The notes under the pieces: generated by a model
The model's database searches: none
The model's input: only the letters and a program-made list of their open reading frames with translations
Told to the model about the DNA's origin: nothing
Shown here: positions 34,897 to 43,276 of the stretch, piece after piece
Numbering within the stretch: position 1 is the first letter of the stretch
How the letters are laid out: every line of letters begins with the position of its first letter
Origin: Haloprofundus salilacus
GTDB taxonomy: Archaea > Halobacteriota > Halobacteria > Halobacteriales > Haloferacaceae
Reading direction: 5' to 3'
NCBI RefSeq assembly: GCF_020150815.1
Contig: NZ_CP083723.1
Coordinates: 1,798,001-1,862,000, forward strand
Length of the DNA: 64,000 bases
Program-made: the position numbers and the translations under genes

Positions 34897-35568
34897 TCAC
34901 TCGCCCTCGGTCGAGAAGCCGATTCGGGCGTGGGTCCCGTCGCAGAAGGGTTTCTCCTCCGAGTGTCCACACCGGCAGAGCCAGACATCCGTTCCGCGGA
35001 ACATCGACCCGTCGTCCTCCCCTCTCATCTCGAACGGCCCGCTGACGCGGAGCGGACCGTTCGACGTCGGCACGACGGAGAGTCGGCCTTCGCCCGTCCT
35101 CGCTTCGGTCCCGGCGTCGTCTGTGGCGTCGTCCGCGACGGTTCCCGGCGCCTCGAACTCGATTTCGAGGTGGGAGTTGTCGCAGAGCGGCTTGTTGCCC
35201 GAGGCACCGCACCGACACAGCGCGACCCGAGTGTCTGCGAGCAGTTCCTCGCCGTCCGGCGTCTCGATCACGCTGTCGCCGTGGACGTAGTGCGGCCCGT
35301 CCGCAGTAACGGTGACGGTGTTCTCGTCGGGGACGGCTTCCTCGGGACCGTCGTCCGTCCGTTCGTAGTGGAGCGCTCCGGTGGGACACCGCTCGATCAC
35401 CTCGGCGAGGTCGTCGACGTCCGCTTTGTCCGGTTCGATCCACGGACGTCGGTCCGGATCGAACACACTTGGCAGGCCGCGGACGCACTCTCTCGCGTGG
35501 ATGCACCGCCGCACGTCGTAGCTGACCTCGATCCCTTCGCCGGTGTACTCGTAAATTTCCTCTTCCAT
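34897..35568 (-). CDS. CDGSH iron-sulfur protein with N-terminal divergent ferredoxin-like domain
   Basis: A 223-residue three-part protein. The N-terminus (residues about 1-70) has RRCIHARECV and ERCPTGALHYE, a divergent single 4Fe-4S ferredoxin domain. Two CDGSH motifs follow: CRCGASGNKPLCDNSH near residue 122 and CRCGHSEEKPFCDGTH near 202, each expected to hold a 2Fe-2S cluster with Cys3His ligation. In all, three iron-sulfur clusters for electron or cluster transfer. Its convergent partner is the VioB-type ferritin-like protein. Confidence 0.92.
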   Translation of the reverse strand: MEEEIYEYTGEGIEVSYDVRRCIHARECVRGLPSVFDPDRRPWIEPDKADVDDLAEVIERCPTGALHYERTDDGPEEAVPDENTVTVTADGPHYVHGDSVIETPDGEELLADTRVALCRCGASGNKPLCDNSHLEIEFEAPGTVADDATDDAGTEARTGEGRLSVVPTSNGPLRVSGPFEMRGEDDGSMFRGTDVWLCRCGHSEEKPFCDGTHARIGFSTEGE

Positions 35569-35949
35569 CGCTCGTCTCTAGACGGTCAGGAGCTTCGTTA
35601 AGATTCCTGGCGCGGATGTGGTCGAGGACGAGGTTTCGGTGGTTCAACTACCGTCGTCTGTGGCCACGCGAACTGGCGGATCGTGAAGACTCGGAAGCCT
35701 CGAAGGGGAGAGAGGGATGCGCCGGCCGGAGTTCACCGAGCGAAACGAGTTGAACTTCGAGAGACGCAGTCTCGTCGGAATTTGGAATCCGGGTTGGAGA
35801 CAGAACCTACGTCTCGAGTTCTTCGATAACGCCGAGGACGGTAATCCGGTCGATAAACAGTTCCAGCTGCGGCCCGTTCCGAGGGTCCCTGCGACGGATC
35901 TCCCGGACGAGAAGGGACGTGCGGTATTGCTGCTCGAAGTTAAAGGAGG
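35569..35949. other. Intergenic stretch without supported gene
   Basis: About 380 nt. A plus-strand frame at 35717-35953 exists but has no recognisable composition, start context or homology-like pattern. GC falls towards its right side as the lower-GC patch begins. I see no RNA gene or repeat in it. Confidence 0.5.
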
Positions 35950-36129
35950 TTAAACACCAGTCGATTTCCCGTCGAGCGGGTCCTCCTTCGTGACGTTTAT
36001 CGCGTTTTTCAGCCTGACTAGCTCGACTTCGTGTCGATCGTCTGCGTGACGAACGAACTCCGCCTGCGCACTTTCGAAACCCTCGAAGAATTGGTCTTCT
36101 GAGCACGTTTCACAGAGAAGACGATACAT
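35950..36129 (-). CDS. Small Cys-pair protein downstream of HalOD1 gene
   Basis: A 59-residue protein beginning MYRLLCETCSEDQFFEGF and ending in a short acidic/basic tail. The CxxC pair and the short length match the many small zinc-finger-like proteins of haloarchaea, and FVRHADDRHEVEL supplies His residues that could complete a metal site. Its ATG lies one base after the TAA of the HalOD1 gene, so the two are translated from one message. Function unknown, plausibly regulatory. Confidence 0.7.
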   Translation of the reverse strand: MYRLLCETCSEDQFFEGFESAQAEFVRHADDRHEVELVRLKNAINVTKEDPLDGKSTGV

Positions 36130-36130
36130 C

Positions 36131-36394
36131 TTAGATCTCGACTTTTCGTTCCATAATGGAGATTTTGCCGTCTGTCTGCGCGACGATTTTTAATCCATTG
36201 TACTCGAATTCGATTATAGCAGGCTCCTCAACGCTCTCGGAAATCCGGTCAAGAGCGGTAGTATCGATCGCTTCGTAGAGTGGAGGTCCGATATCGTGTT
36301 TCTCCACATCTCTGAATTCAGCAATCGCTTTTACAATATTCACCGATAATGAACTTCCATCAATAAACTGATACTCCTGCTCTTCGCTGGCCAT
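36131..36394 (-). CDS. HalOD1 output-domain protein
   Basis: An 87-residue protein matching the haloarchaeal HalOD1 domain: SLSVNIVKAIAEFRDVEKHDIGPPLYEAIDTTALDRI, then a short beta hairpin EFEYNGLKIVAQTDGKISI. This domain is thought to be a signalling output module, found alone or behind receiver/PAS domains. ATG at 36394 chosen, since the frame's upstream residues are not conserved-looking. The gene is clearly poorer in GC than its neighbours outside 35.9-37.1 kb. Confidence 0.88.
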   Translation of the reverse strand: MASEEQEYQFIDGSSLSVNIVKAIAEFRDVEKHDIGPPLYEAIDTTALDRISESVEEPAIIEFEYNGLKIVAQTDGKISIMERKVEI

Positions 36395-36518
36395 TCTCAG
36401 AGGTGGAGACGCAGCGATATCCAAAAAGATTACCGCTTAGGTGAGGCGTATTATATCCGAGATGCAATTTTGTTTTTATTTCCCAAACTGAAACCCAGAT
36501 ACAAAATTGGATGCTTAA

Positions 36519-36992
36519 TTATTCCTTTGAGAGTTTGTCTTCCCCAAAGTGATTGAACGGACGAGTGTATTCGCCTCGTTGGAGTTGCTCTCGTTCGATA
36601 GTAAGCCCTAAATCGACCAAATCGGAGGCGACCTGGTTGATTTTCTCTGAGTCGTTCGTTACTGCGAGAACCCGGATGTTATCGTTCGCACTCAACATCT
36701 CCTGGACGTTTACCACATGCGATATCTGAAGCGCTTTCTGAGCGAGATCTTCTCGCTCTAGAACCGGTGCGGTACAGGTGAACTGGAGCCGAATCGGAAA
36801 TCCGGCTCGTTCGTAGTCGACGACCGGGATGTACTTATCGATGATACCCTGGTCCTCCAATTTCTGGATTCGATTCCGTATCGTCTGGTCGGACACAGGG
36901 AGCTCTTCCGCCATATCAACTGGAGTCTGCTTGCGTGCGTCCGTCTGAAGCAGATGGAGAATACCGAGATCAATCTCGTCGAGTCGATCCAT
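36519..36992 (-). CDS. Lrp/AsnC family transcriptional regulator
   Basis: A 157-residue regulator. The N-terminal winged helix-turn-helix spans MDRLDEIDLGILHLLQTDARK and SDQTIRNRIQKLEDQGII; the effector-binding RAM-like domain follows with SHVVNVQEMLSANDNIRVLAVTNDSEKINQVASDL. The frame extends upstream, but homology begins at MDRLDEID, so the ATG at 36992 is used. Target genes are unknown; the neighbouring HalOD1 unit is a candidate. Low GC, with A/T-rich codons unlike the flanking genes. Confidence 0.9.
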   Translation of the reverse strand: MDRLDEIDLGILHLLQTDARKQTPVDMAEELPVSDQTIRNRIQKLEDQGIIDKYIPVVDYERAGFPIRLQFTCTAPVLEREDLAQKALQISHVVNVQEMLSANDNIRVLAVTNDSEKINQVASDLVDLGLTIEREQLQRGEYTRPFNHFGEDKLSKE

Positions 36993-37274
36993 GCTTTCGA
37001 GACGCGTACCACGAGACGATGCAAAGGTTCTTCGGAATTCGAAACCTTCTAAATTATTTCGGACTCCTTCCAAACATTCAAAGTCGACCTGCGAATAGAT
37101 GAGTAATCCGCACATCGTACCGTGACTCACGGGTCGAGCGTTGGACGACGGGGACTTGAGTAACTCTAATTACTCCGGGGAGACGCTCGGAATAACGAAC
37201 AGCGCGGAAAATTCGTCGGTCAGGACAGAGCAGATTGAACGTCTGCGAGGGTCGGGCGGTTCGCGATCGAAGGG

Positions 37275-37357
37275 AGTGCGCCGACCGGGATTTGAACCGG
37301 AGCAAGACGGTCGCGCTCACTTCGTTCGCGCGCTACGACTTGCAGGATTCAAATCCC
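37275..37357. repeat. Partial copy of tRNA-Gly 3' end with inverted T-arm
   Basis: Positions 37275-37298 repeat the tRNA-Gly 3' end at 37430-37453 with one mismatch in 24 nt. Within the copy, GGGATTTGAA at 37287-37296 is matched by TTCAAATCCC at 37348-37357 as an inverted repeat, and the DNA between forms an imperfect palindrome (GCAAG...CTTGC) containing TCACTTCGTTCGCGCG. The layout parallels the one at tRNA-Arg (15004-15079) and looks like a recombination or attachment site. Confidence 0.75.
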
Positions 37358-37431
37358 TTTGAGACGCGTTCACTGCTTCAGAGCCTCGCGGCGAGATGAA
37401 ACTCGCCGCTCAGATAGTGGAATCGAAAAAG

Positions 37432-37502
37432 TGCGCCGGCCGGGATTTGAACCCGGGCCATGAGCTTGGAAGGCTCAGGTCCTGCCACTAGACCACCGGC
37501 GC
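37432..37502 (-). tRNA. tRNA-Gly: tRNA-Gly (anticodon TCC)
   Basis: A 71-nt minus-strand cloverleaf. Acceptor GCGCCGG pairs with CCGGCGC, the anticodon stem TGAGC/GCTCA encloses CTTCCAA with TCC as anticodon, and the T arm is CCGGGTTCAAATCCCGG. The discriminator is A. A partial copy of its 3' end lies about 155 nt towards the low-GC patch. Confidence 0.95.
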
Positions 37503-37587
37503 GCAGTTACCCAGTTCTGGACGAGAGAATAAGGGTGTTACTCTTCGCGGTCGTCGCGGACAGAACACCGACACCGAGAAAACCCGT

Positions 37588-39108
37588 TCACGCACCGCTA
37601 GAACAGTTATAACGCACCAGCTCGACGCGCTCGGTCGGTTCCGGACCGTCGAACCGCGTAGGCTGTTCGACGTACGAAACGGTGACGCTCCGCAACTCGC
37701 CCTCGCGCTTTTCGTTCCAACGGTCGCAGAGGTAGCCCGCGAACTCGCGCTGAACGTCCTCGTCGCCCGACCAGTAGGCATCGACCAGATACTTCCGCCA
37801 GCGCGAACTCGGGTACATCTCAAGCGTGTCGGGTCGCTCGTCGCCGACGGGCGAGGACAGGTAGTAGGCGTCCACCCGTTTTCCCGACCGGAGTTCGCCG
37901 GGCGCGACGTACCAGCCGTCGCTCGTCGGCGGGTGCGGCGCGAACATGTTCCACGTGTGGTCCGCCGGGTCGAGCGCCGGTTCTCCGCGCCCGGGCATCG
38001 AGACGAACCCGACGGCGAGGGCGTTCCAGACGAGAATCGCCGCTAGCAACACCGCGACGACCGCGGGGACGACGCGGGCACCCCAGCGGCGGAGCGCGGC
38101 GACGCGTTGCGAGGCGGCAACACGCGGCGTCCCATCGGAACGTAACCGGTCGAGTCCAGCGGGGACGCCGAGTCGCGTCGCCGCCGATTCGGCTGGCCCC
38201 GAGAGGCGTGCGGCTGCCCTGTTCCACGCCGACGAGGGGAGAAAGACGAGAAGCGCCGCGATCGAGACGAGCGGAAATAGCCCGATGCGCATCGTGAGAA
38301 ACATCCCGAGGTGCATCCCGACGAACAGCGAGACGAACGCCGTCCGGAGACGACCCGTCAGCAGAAGCAGCAGCGGCGACGCGACGACCATCGCCAACCA
38401 GAGCCAGCCGAACGCGCGAAGCAGCGCCGGAAACTGCGCGAGCGTGTCGCCGAGCAGGACGGTGAGCTGCTGGAGATTCAGGACATATCTGACCGCCTCG
38501 CCGTCGAGCCAGAGATCGCCTCTGAGTTTGAACACCGCGTTGACCGAGTAGACGAGGACGACCTGAACCAACAGCGCGGCGGACGCGATACCTGCGATTC
38601 GCTCTCGCCGCGCTTCGGACCGCCGGAGCGCGTCGAGCGACCAACGTTCGCCGAGCGGGAGGAACAGCCCCCAGAAGAGAAGTCGCCGAAGCACCGAGTC
38701 GCCGCCGTTGAGTACGTCGGGATTCCGCGCGTGCAGCGAGACGAGAAGGACGAACGAGAGCAGCACTGCGAGTCGCGTCCGGTATCCCAGCAGCAGCGAC
38801 AGCGCGCAGAGGCCGGCGAGGAGAAACAGCAGCGCCTGAAACCACGCGGCCCCCGAGAGGGGGTGTATCGACATTTGCGAGAGTGTGGGATACTGCTCGT
38901 ACAAGAGCGTCCGCGGGAAGACGCCCGCGTCGGTGTAGAAGGCGACGAGGGAGCGCGCGCGGAGCAGCAGATCGACGAGCAACAGCAGGCCGAGCGAGAT
39001 GCGGAGGGCAGCAAGCGCTCGGGTGTCGATACCGAAGCGGGTCGCGAGGGCAGTAGAGAGATGGGCACGAAGGCTCGTCGCGGAGGGAGGGCTACCCGTA
39101 TCGCTCAT
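37588..39108 (-). CDS. HTTM-domain membrane protein
   Basis: A 506-residue polytopic protein of the HTTM (horizontally transferred transmembrane, gamma-carboxylase-like) group. An early SLGLLLLVDLLLRARSLVAFYTDAGVFPR, then SVLRRLLFWGLFLPLGERWSLDALRR and NAVFKLRGDLWLDGEAVRYVLNLQQ are typical, with about seven or eight hydrophobic segments and a hydrophilic C-terminal part. HTTM proteins resemble vitamin-K-dependent carboxylase membrane domains; archaeal function is unknown. ATG at 39108 preferred to one 33 nt upstream. Confidence 0.88.
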   Translation of the reverse strand: MSDTGSPPSATSLRAHLSTALATRFGIDTRALAALRISLGLLLLVDLLLRARSLVAFYTDAGVFPRTLLYEQYPTLSQMSIHPLSGAAWFQALLFLLAGLCALSLLLGYRTRLAVLLSFVLLVSLHARNPDVLNGGDSVLRRLLFWGLFLPLGERWSLDALRRSEARRERIAGIASAALLVQVVLVYSVNAVFKLRGDLWLDGEAVRYVLNLQQLTVLLGDTLAQFPALLRAFGWLWLAMVVASPLLLLLTGRLRTAFVSLFVGMHLGMFLTMRIGLFPLVSIAALLVFLPSSAWNRAAARLSGPAESAATRLGVPAGLDRLRSDGTPRVAASQRVAALRRWGARVVPAVVAVLLAAILVWNALAVGFVSMPGRGEPALDPADHTWNMFAPHPPTSDGWYVAPGELRSGKRVDAYYLSSPVGDERPDTLEMYPSSRWRKYLVDAYWSGDEDVQREFAGYLCDRWNEKREGELRSVTVSYVEQPTRFDGPEPTERVELVRYNCSSGA

Positions 39109-39196
39109 CTGGTCGGTATCACGACGAGTCGGGCTATTCAATCATTCCATCGGCGTCCGAGCGGCGGAGACGGACCGAATCAGAAGAACTGACTCC

Positions 39197-40246
39197 TCAG
39201 TCGTCGTCCGCGGGCGGCGCAAGCGCGCCTTCGAAGGTGCGGGCGGCGTCGCGGACGCGAGCGCCCAGAGCTGGCGTCTCGTCGAGTTCGACGGGGCCGT
39301 TCTCGCGGATCTCTTCGAGGCTCCGCGGGAACTCCCGGAGATCGTAGTGGATGCCGATACCGGCTTTCGCGCCCTCGCCCATCGCGACCGGAACCTGATT
39401 GTGTCCGGGGACGATGTCGCCGACGGCGACGACGCCCTCGACGCTCGTCCGCCCGTGGTCGTCGACGGGGATGGTCCCGTCGTCGTTGAGGTCGCAGCCG
39501 AGTTGCTCGGCGAGGTCGGTGTTGTAGTTCGAGCCGTACATCGGGAAGCCACCGCGGTACTCGCGGAACTCGCCGTCTTCGAACTCGAATCCGTTCAGCC
39601 AGCCGTCGTCTCCCTTCTCCATGCCGGTGATCTCGGCCTCGACGACGTCGACGGGGTGCGCGCGGAGTCGCTCGTCGGTCTCGTCGCTCCACTCGGGGTC
39701 GTCGCCGCGCAGCAGCAGGTCGACCTCGTCGGTGAAGTTGAGCATGATCATCGCGACGTGGGCGGCGCTCTCGCCGTTGCCCATCACGTACACCGGTCGG
39801 TCGATGAACATGTACGCGTCGCAGTGCAGACAGTAGTGTAACCCCTTCCCCGTTCGCGGCAGCGGCGGGTCGGGTCGCTCGTCCGAAAAGCCAGTCGCGA
39901 TAACGACGCGTCGGGCGAGGAACTCGCCCTCGTTGCCAACGAGGCGGAACCGGCCGTCGTCGGTGCGCTCGGCGTCCGTCACCAGATCACGGTGGAAGTC
40001 GGCACCGTACTCTTTGACTTGCTCGCGGGCGGTCTCCAGAAACTCGTTGCCCGAGACGTCCTCGGTGACGCCGATGACGTTGTGGGTGTCGAGCATCATC
40101 GCAGCGCGGCCGCCGCCCCGGTCGACGACCGCGGTGTCGTGGCCGAGTCGGGTCGTGTACAGTGCCGTCGAGAGTCCGGCGGGGCCGCCACCGACGACGA
40201 CGACGTCGTACTCCGCCGGTCCGTCGGCCGCAGAGGTCTCACTCAT
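39197..40246 (-). CDS. Thioredoxin reductase-like FAD/NAD(P) oxidoreductase
   Basis: A 349-residue flavoprotein. FAD-binding VVVVGGGPAGLSTALYTTRLG, redox-active CLHC at about residues 137-140, NAD(P) motif VMGNGESAAHVAM, and the late FAD motif GVVAVGDIVPGHNQVPVAMGEGAKAG are all present. It transfers electrons from a nicotinamide cofactor to a thioredoxin- or glutaredoxin-like partner. The open frame is longer upstream, but MSETSAADGPAEYDV is the sensible start. Last residues form an acidic tail. Confidence 0.92.
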   Translation of the reverse strand: MSETSAADGPAEYDVVVVGGGPAGLSTALYTTRLGHDTAVVDRGGGRAAMMLDTHNVIGVTEDVSGNEFLETAREQVKEYGADFHRDLVTDAERTDDGRFRLVGNEGEFLARRVVIATGFSDERPDPPLPRTGKGLHYCLHCDAYMFIDRPVYVMGNGESAAHVAMIMLNFTDEVDLLLRGDDPEWSDETDERLRAHPVDVVEAEITGMEKGDDGWLNGFEFEDGEFREYRGGFPMYGSNYNTDLAEQLGCDLNDDGTIPVDDHGRTSVEGVVAVGDIVPGHNQVPVAMGEGAKAGIGIHYDLREFPRSLEEIRENGPVELDETPALGARVRDAARTFEGALAPPADDD

Positions 40247-40371
40247 CGCCTGCCTCTTGGAGCGGCCATCGTTTAAGAACTTAGCTCGCGTGCGACTGTC
40301 GTACCCGCCCGGGAAGGAGTGACACGGACCGCCGCCGGCGTTGCATCGACATCGCCGAACTCGACGCCCGC

Positions 40372-41028
40372 TCACTCCACGACGGCGTAGCAGTTGCCGC
40401 TGGAGACGAACACGTCGACGGGCGCGAGTCGGCTCGAATCGAGATCTTCGCGGAACTCCTCGGGATCGTAGATGTGGTAGAACCGGGGAAGCCGCTCGCC
40501 GCCGGGAAGAGTCCAGTCGACGGTCGTATCGAAGCCTTCGGTCTCCTCGAACTTGCTGTGTTCGGTGCTCCACGCGCTGACGAGCGCGCGTCCGCTGGGC
40601 CGGAGCACTCGCGCGAGTTCGTCGAGGCTCGCCACTCTAGCCTCGCGAGACGCGAGGTGGTGTAAGGTGGCGACGTAGACGGCGAGGTCGAACGTCCCGG
40701 CGCGAAACGGCAGTCGTGACGCGTCGCCGTGGACGAGCGACACGTCGAACCTGCGCTCGGTCGCGCGCTTTCGGGCTTCACGGAGGAGTTCACGACTCAC
40801 GTCGAGACCAACGACTTCGTCGGCGTGCGCCGCCAGCAACTCGCAGTGACGCCCGTTCGCACAGCCGACGTCGAGCGCTCTCGTCGCCGGTCCGTCACCC
40901 GTCACGTCGGCGACGAACGACTCCACCTCGGGCCAGGGGTACTCGCGCGTCGCCGCGAAGTGTTCGGCGATGGCGTCGTACGTCGCTCGCGGGTCGCCGT
41001 CCATGGACGACGGTTCGTCGGCGCGCAT
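40372..41028 (-). CDS. Class I SAM methyltransferase, Trm9/ALKBH8-like
   Basis: A 218-residue methyltransferase. AIAEHFAATREYPWPEVESFV is characteristic of the Trm9/ALKBH8 tRNA methyltransferase group, and ALDVGCANGRHCELL is the SAM motif, followed by VGLDVSRELL and ATLHHLASREARVASLDELARVLRPSG. In yeast Trm9 completes mcm5-uridine at the wobble position; a tRNA-modifying role here is family-based inference. A start 24 nt further in is possible. Confidence 0.85.
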   Translation of the reverse strand: MRADEPSSMDGDPRATYDAIAEHFAATREYPWPEVESFVADVTGDGPATRALDVGCANGRHCELLAAHADEVVGLDVSRELLREARKRATERRFDVSLVHGDASRLPFRAGTFDLAVYVATLHHLASREARVASLDELARVLRPSGRALVSAWSTEHSKFEETEGFDTTVDWTLPGGERLPRFYHIYDPEEFREDLDSSRLAPVDVFVSSGNCYAVVE

Positions 41029-41092
41029 AAACCTGCTACGACCCGCGCCGAACCCGCTTCGTCAGCGGCGATCGCCGACTCGACACTCAGGC

Positions 41093-43276
41093 TCAGATGA
41101 ACGCGAAGCCAAGCGACGTCAACGCGAGCAGGACGGCGACGTGTTTGAGACCGTCGAGGGGCGTTCCCTCGCCGAGTTGCCCCGCGACGACGCCGGAACA
41201 GACGGCGTGGACGACGCACATGTGGTAGAGCGTGAGCGTGTACAGTCCGACGGAGACGTCGGTGAAGCCAACGAGTCCCGCCGCGCCGCCGGAGGCGACG
41301 CCTGCGCTCGGAGCGGCGGCCTGCGCCTCCTCGACGGCGGGGACGAACGCGAGCGTCACGGCAGCGACGATAGCGAGGAAGACGAAAAAGGAGATGTAGA
41401 TGACCATCTGGTAGGTGAGCATCTCCTGGCGGCGCTCCTCGCGGAGCCGTTGGGTCGCCTCGGCCTCGTCGGCGGCGATGCGGAGGACGGGACCGAGTTC
41501 GCCGCTGGCGCGCGCGGCGTTGGCGACCAGCGCCGACGCCCGGGTCACCATCCCCGACCCGACGCGGCGGTCGAACCGCGCCAGCGCCGTCTCGACGTCC
41601 GCACCCCACTCGATGTCGCGCCAGAGCCGTCTCACTTCGGGCGTGAGCGCGCCCAGGTCGCTCTCGGCGACTCGCTCGAAGCTCTCGACGACAGTCAGCC
41701 CCGCCTCGTTGACGCTCGCCAGTCGGTCGAGGAAATCGGGGACAGCGGCCTCGTAGGCGCGGATACGACGCTTGCGTAGTTCGTGGACAAGCGCGACGCC
41801 GCCGAAGGCGACGGCCGCCGCCTCGACGAACGGCCCGTCGAGCGCCGTCACCGCCGCGACGAACTCGTAGGGAACCGAGTCGACGCGGACGACAAACCAG
41901 AGGAGCGCCAGCGGAACGCTGAACAACAGCGCCCGCACCGGGCGGTCGAGAAGCACACCGTAGGGGTCCGAGAGCGTCGACCGGAGCGGCCGGAGACGGT
42001 CGGAGAGCGCCAACCGCTCGCGGTCGGCCCGCCAGCGGTCTGTACCGGTCGCAGCGTCCGTCGCGTCCGTCGCGTCGGTCGAGGCGCTCGTCGACGCCTC
42101 AGCCATCGAGGTGCCGCCGTCGGCGACGACGTCGGCGGTGACGCCGGCGGGCACCTTTCCCACGTCGGGGTCAAGGCGGTTCGACGGCGGGCGGAACGAC
42201 TGCGTGAGGCTGTCGACGTAGACGACGAAGCCCGCCGTCGCCAGCGGTACGCCCAGATAGACGATGAACCGGAGCATCGGGAGCGTGTCGCTCAGCACGA
42301 GACCGATGACCACAAGGATGGTGACGAGAAGCAGCGGCCCGACGACCAGAATCGAAACGTACGCCTCCGCGAACGTCGCCAGCAGTTCGAGATACCGTAG
42401 CTGTTGGGACTCGGCCTTCGTCTCGTAGCGCTCGTACTGGTCGTTGAGAAACGCCGAGAGGTTCCGCCCACTGCCGAGGACGCTCGCGAGGTTCTCAGCG
42501 AACTCGGCCATATCCTCGCTGGGTGTCCGCCGGGCGGTCCGCGATAGCGCCGTCAGCACGTCGGTGCCGAATGCCTCCATCTCTCTAACGGCGACGCCGA
42601 TTTCGACCGCCGCCTCACCGTAGACGCCGTCGTTCTCGGCGAGCGTCGAGAGCACCGTCGGAAACGACGTGCCGCTTCGCGACAGCGCGTAGACGAACGC
42701 GACGGTCCGCGGCAGCGACGCGTCGATGCTGTTCGACCGGGTGCGCGCCGTCGTGGCGTGGAGATACCAGCGCGCCCAGTAGTAGCCGACGCCGAGCACC
42801 GTCGCGACACTCCCCCCCGTCGCCAGCAGCAGCAGAAAGCGCGCGCCGTGGCGAATCGACCCCGCATCGTCGACGACGGCGGTCCCCGCGAGCGTCTCCG
42901 CGGCTTCCAGCGACGGAACCGCGAGCAGTCCGAGCGCTGCACCGACGCACGCACCAGAAAACGCCAGGACGGTCGAAACAAAGAGCGTCCGCGCAGCGTG
43001 AGTGTGGTGACTCTCGGCGACGTGGGCAGCGCGGAGGCGGTCGGCCTGTCGGACTTTCCGCGGACCGTCGGTCGCAACGTAGTCACCGAAGACGAGCGTC
43101 GACGCTCGGGTGAGCAGGCGATTTGTCGGCGGGTGAACGACGGAGAGGGCGAGCGGAACGCAGAGTACAATCGAGAGCGCGACCGCGGACGCGACTCCCG
43201 CGTTGGGAATCACCGCGGCCGCGTTGGGAGTCAATGCGGCCGCATCGGGGGTCACCGCGCCTGCGACGAGGGTCAC
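41093..43276 (-). CDS. pilC: Second PilC-like pilus platform protein (T2SF domains)
   Basis: A 727-residue protein with about eight to ten hydrophobic helices around two T2SF-type cytoplasmic domains (VYALSRSGTSFPTVLSTLAENDG and LASVNEAGLTVVESFERVAES), the same architecture as the PilC at 8448-10484. It starts with GTG in a GTGA overlap with the upstream pilB-like stop; the much longer open frame beyond is not coding here. A Thr/Asp/Ala-rich insertion (about residues 380-410) lies between the two halves. No pilin-like gene follows it. Confidence 0.9.
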   Translation of the reverse strand: MTLVAGAVTPDAAALTPNAAAVIPNAGVASAVALSIVLCVPLALSVVHPPTNRLLTRASTLVFGDYVATDGPRKVRQADRLRAAHVAESHHTHAARTLFVSTVLAFSGACVGAALGLLAVPSLEAAETLAGTAVVDDAGSIRHGARFLLLLATGGSVATVLGVGYYWARWYLHATTARTRSNSIDASLPRTVAFVYALSRSGTSFPTVLSTLAENDGVYGEAAVEIGVAVREMEAFGTDVLTALSRTARRTPSEDMAEFAENLASVLGSGRNLSAFLNDQYERYETKAESQQLRYLELLATFAEAYVSILVVGPLLLVTILVVIGLVLSDTLPMLRFIVYLGVPLATAGFVVYVDSLTQSFRPPSNRLDPDVGKVPAGVTADVVADGGTSMAEASTSASTDATDATDAATGTDRWRADRERLALSDRLRPLRSTLSDPYGVLLDRPVRALLFSVPLALLWFVVRVDSVPYEFVAAVTALDGPFVEAAAVAFGGVALVHELRKRRIRAYEAAVPDFLDRLASVNEAGLTVVESFERVAESDLGALTPEVRRLWRDIEWGADVETALARFDRRVGSGMVTRASALVANAARASGELGPVLRIAADEAEATQRLREERRQEMLTYQMVIYISFFVFLAIVAAVTLAFVPAVEEAQAAAPSAGVASGGAAGLVGFTDVSVGLYTLTLYHMCVVHAVCSGVVAGQLGEGTPLDGLKHVAVLLALTSLGFAFI

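Noticed and set aside
35717-35953. 78-codon plus-strand frame upstream of the low-GC patch
   Set aside because: No homology-like pattern, no promoter, and it ends inside the neighbouring gene's 3' end.
37141-37362. Plus-strand frame of 73 codons containing RRPGFEPEQ
   Set aside because: It is a translation of the partial tRNA-Gly copy, not a gene.
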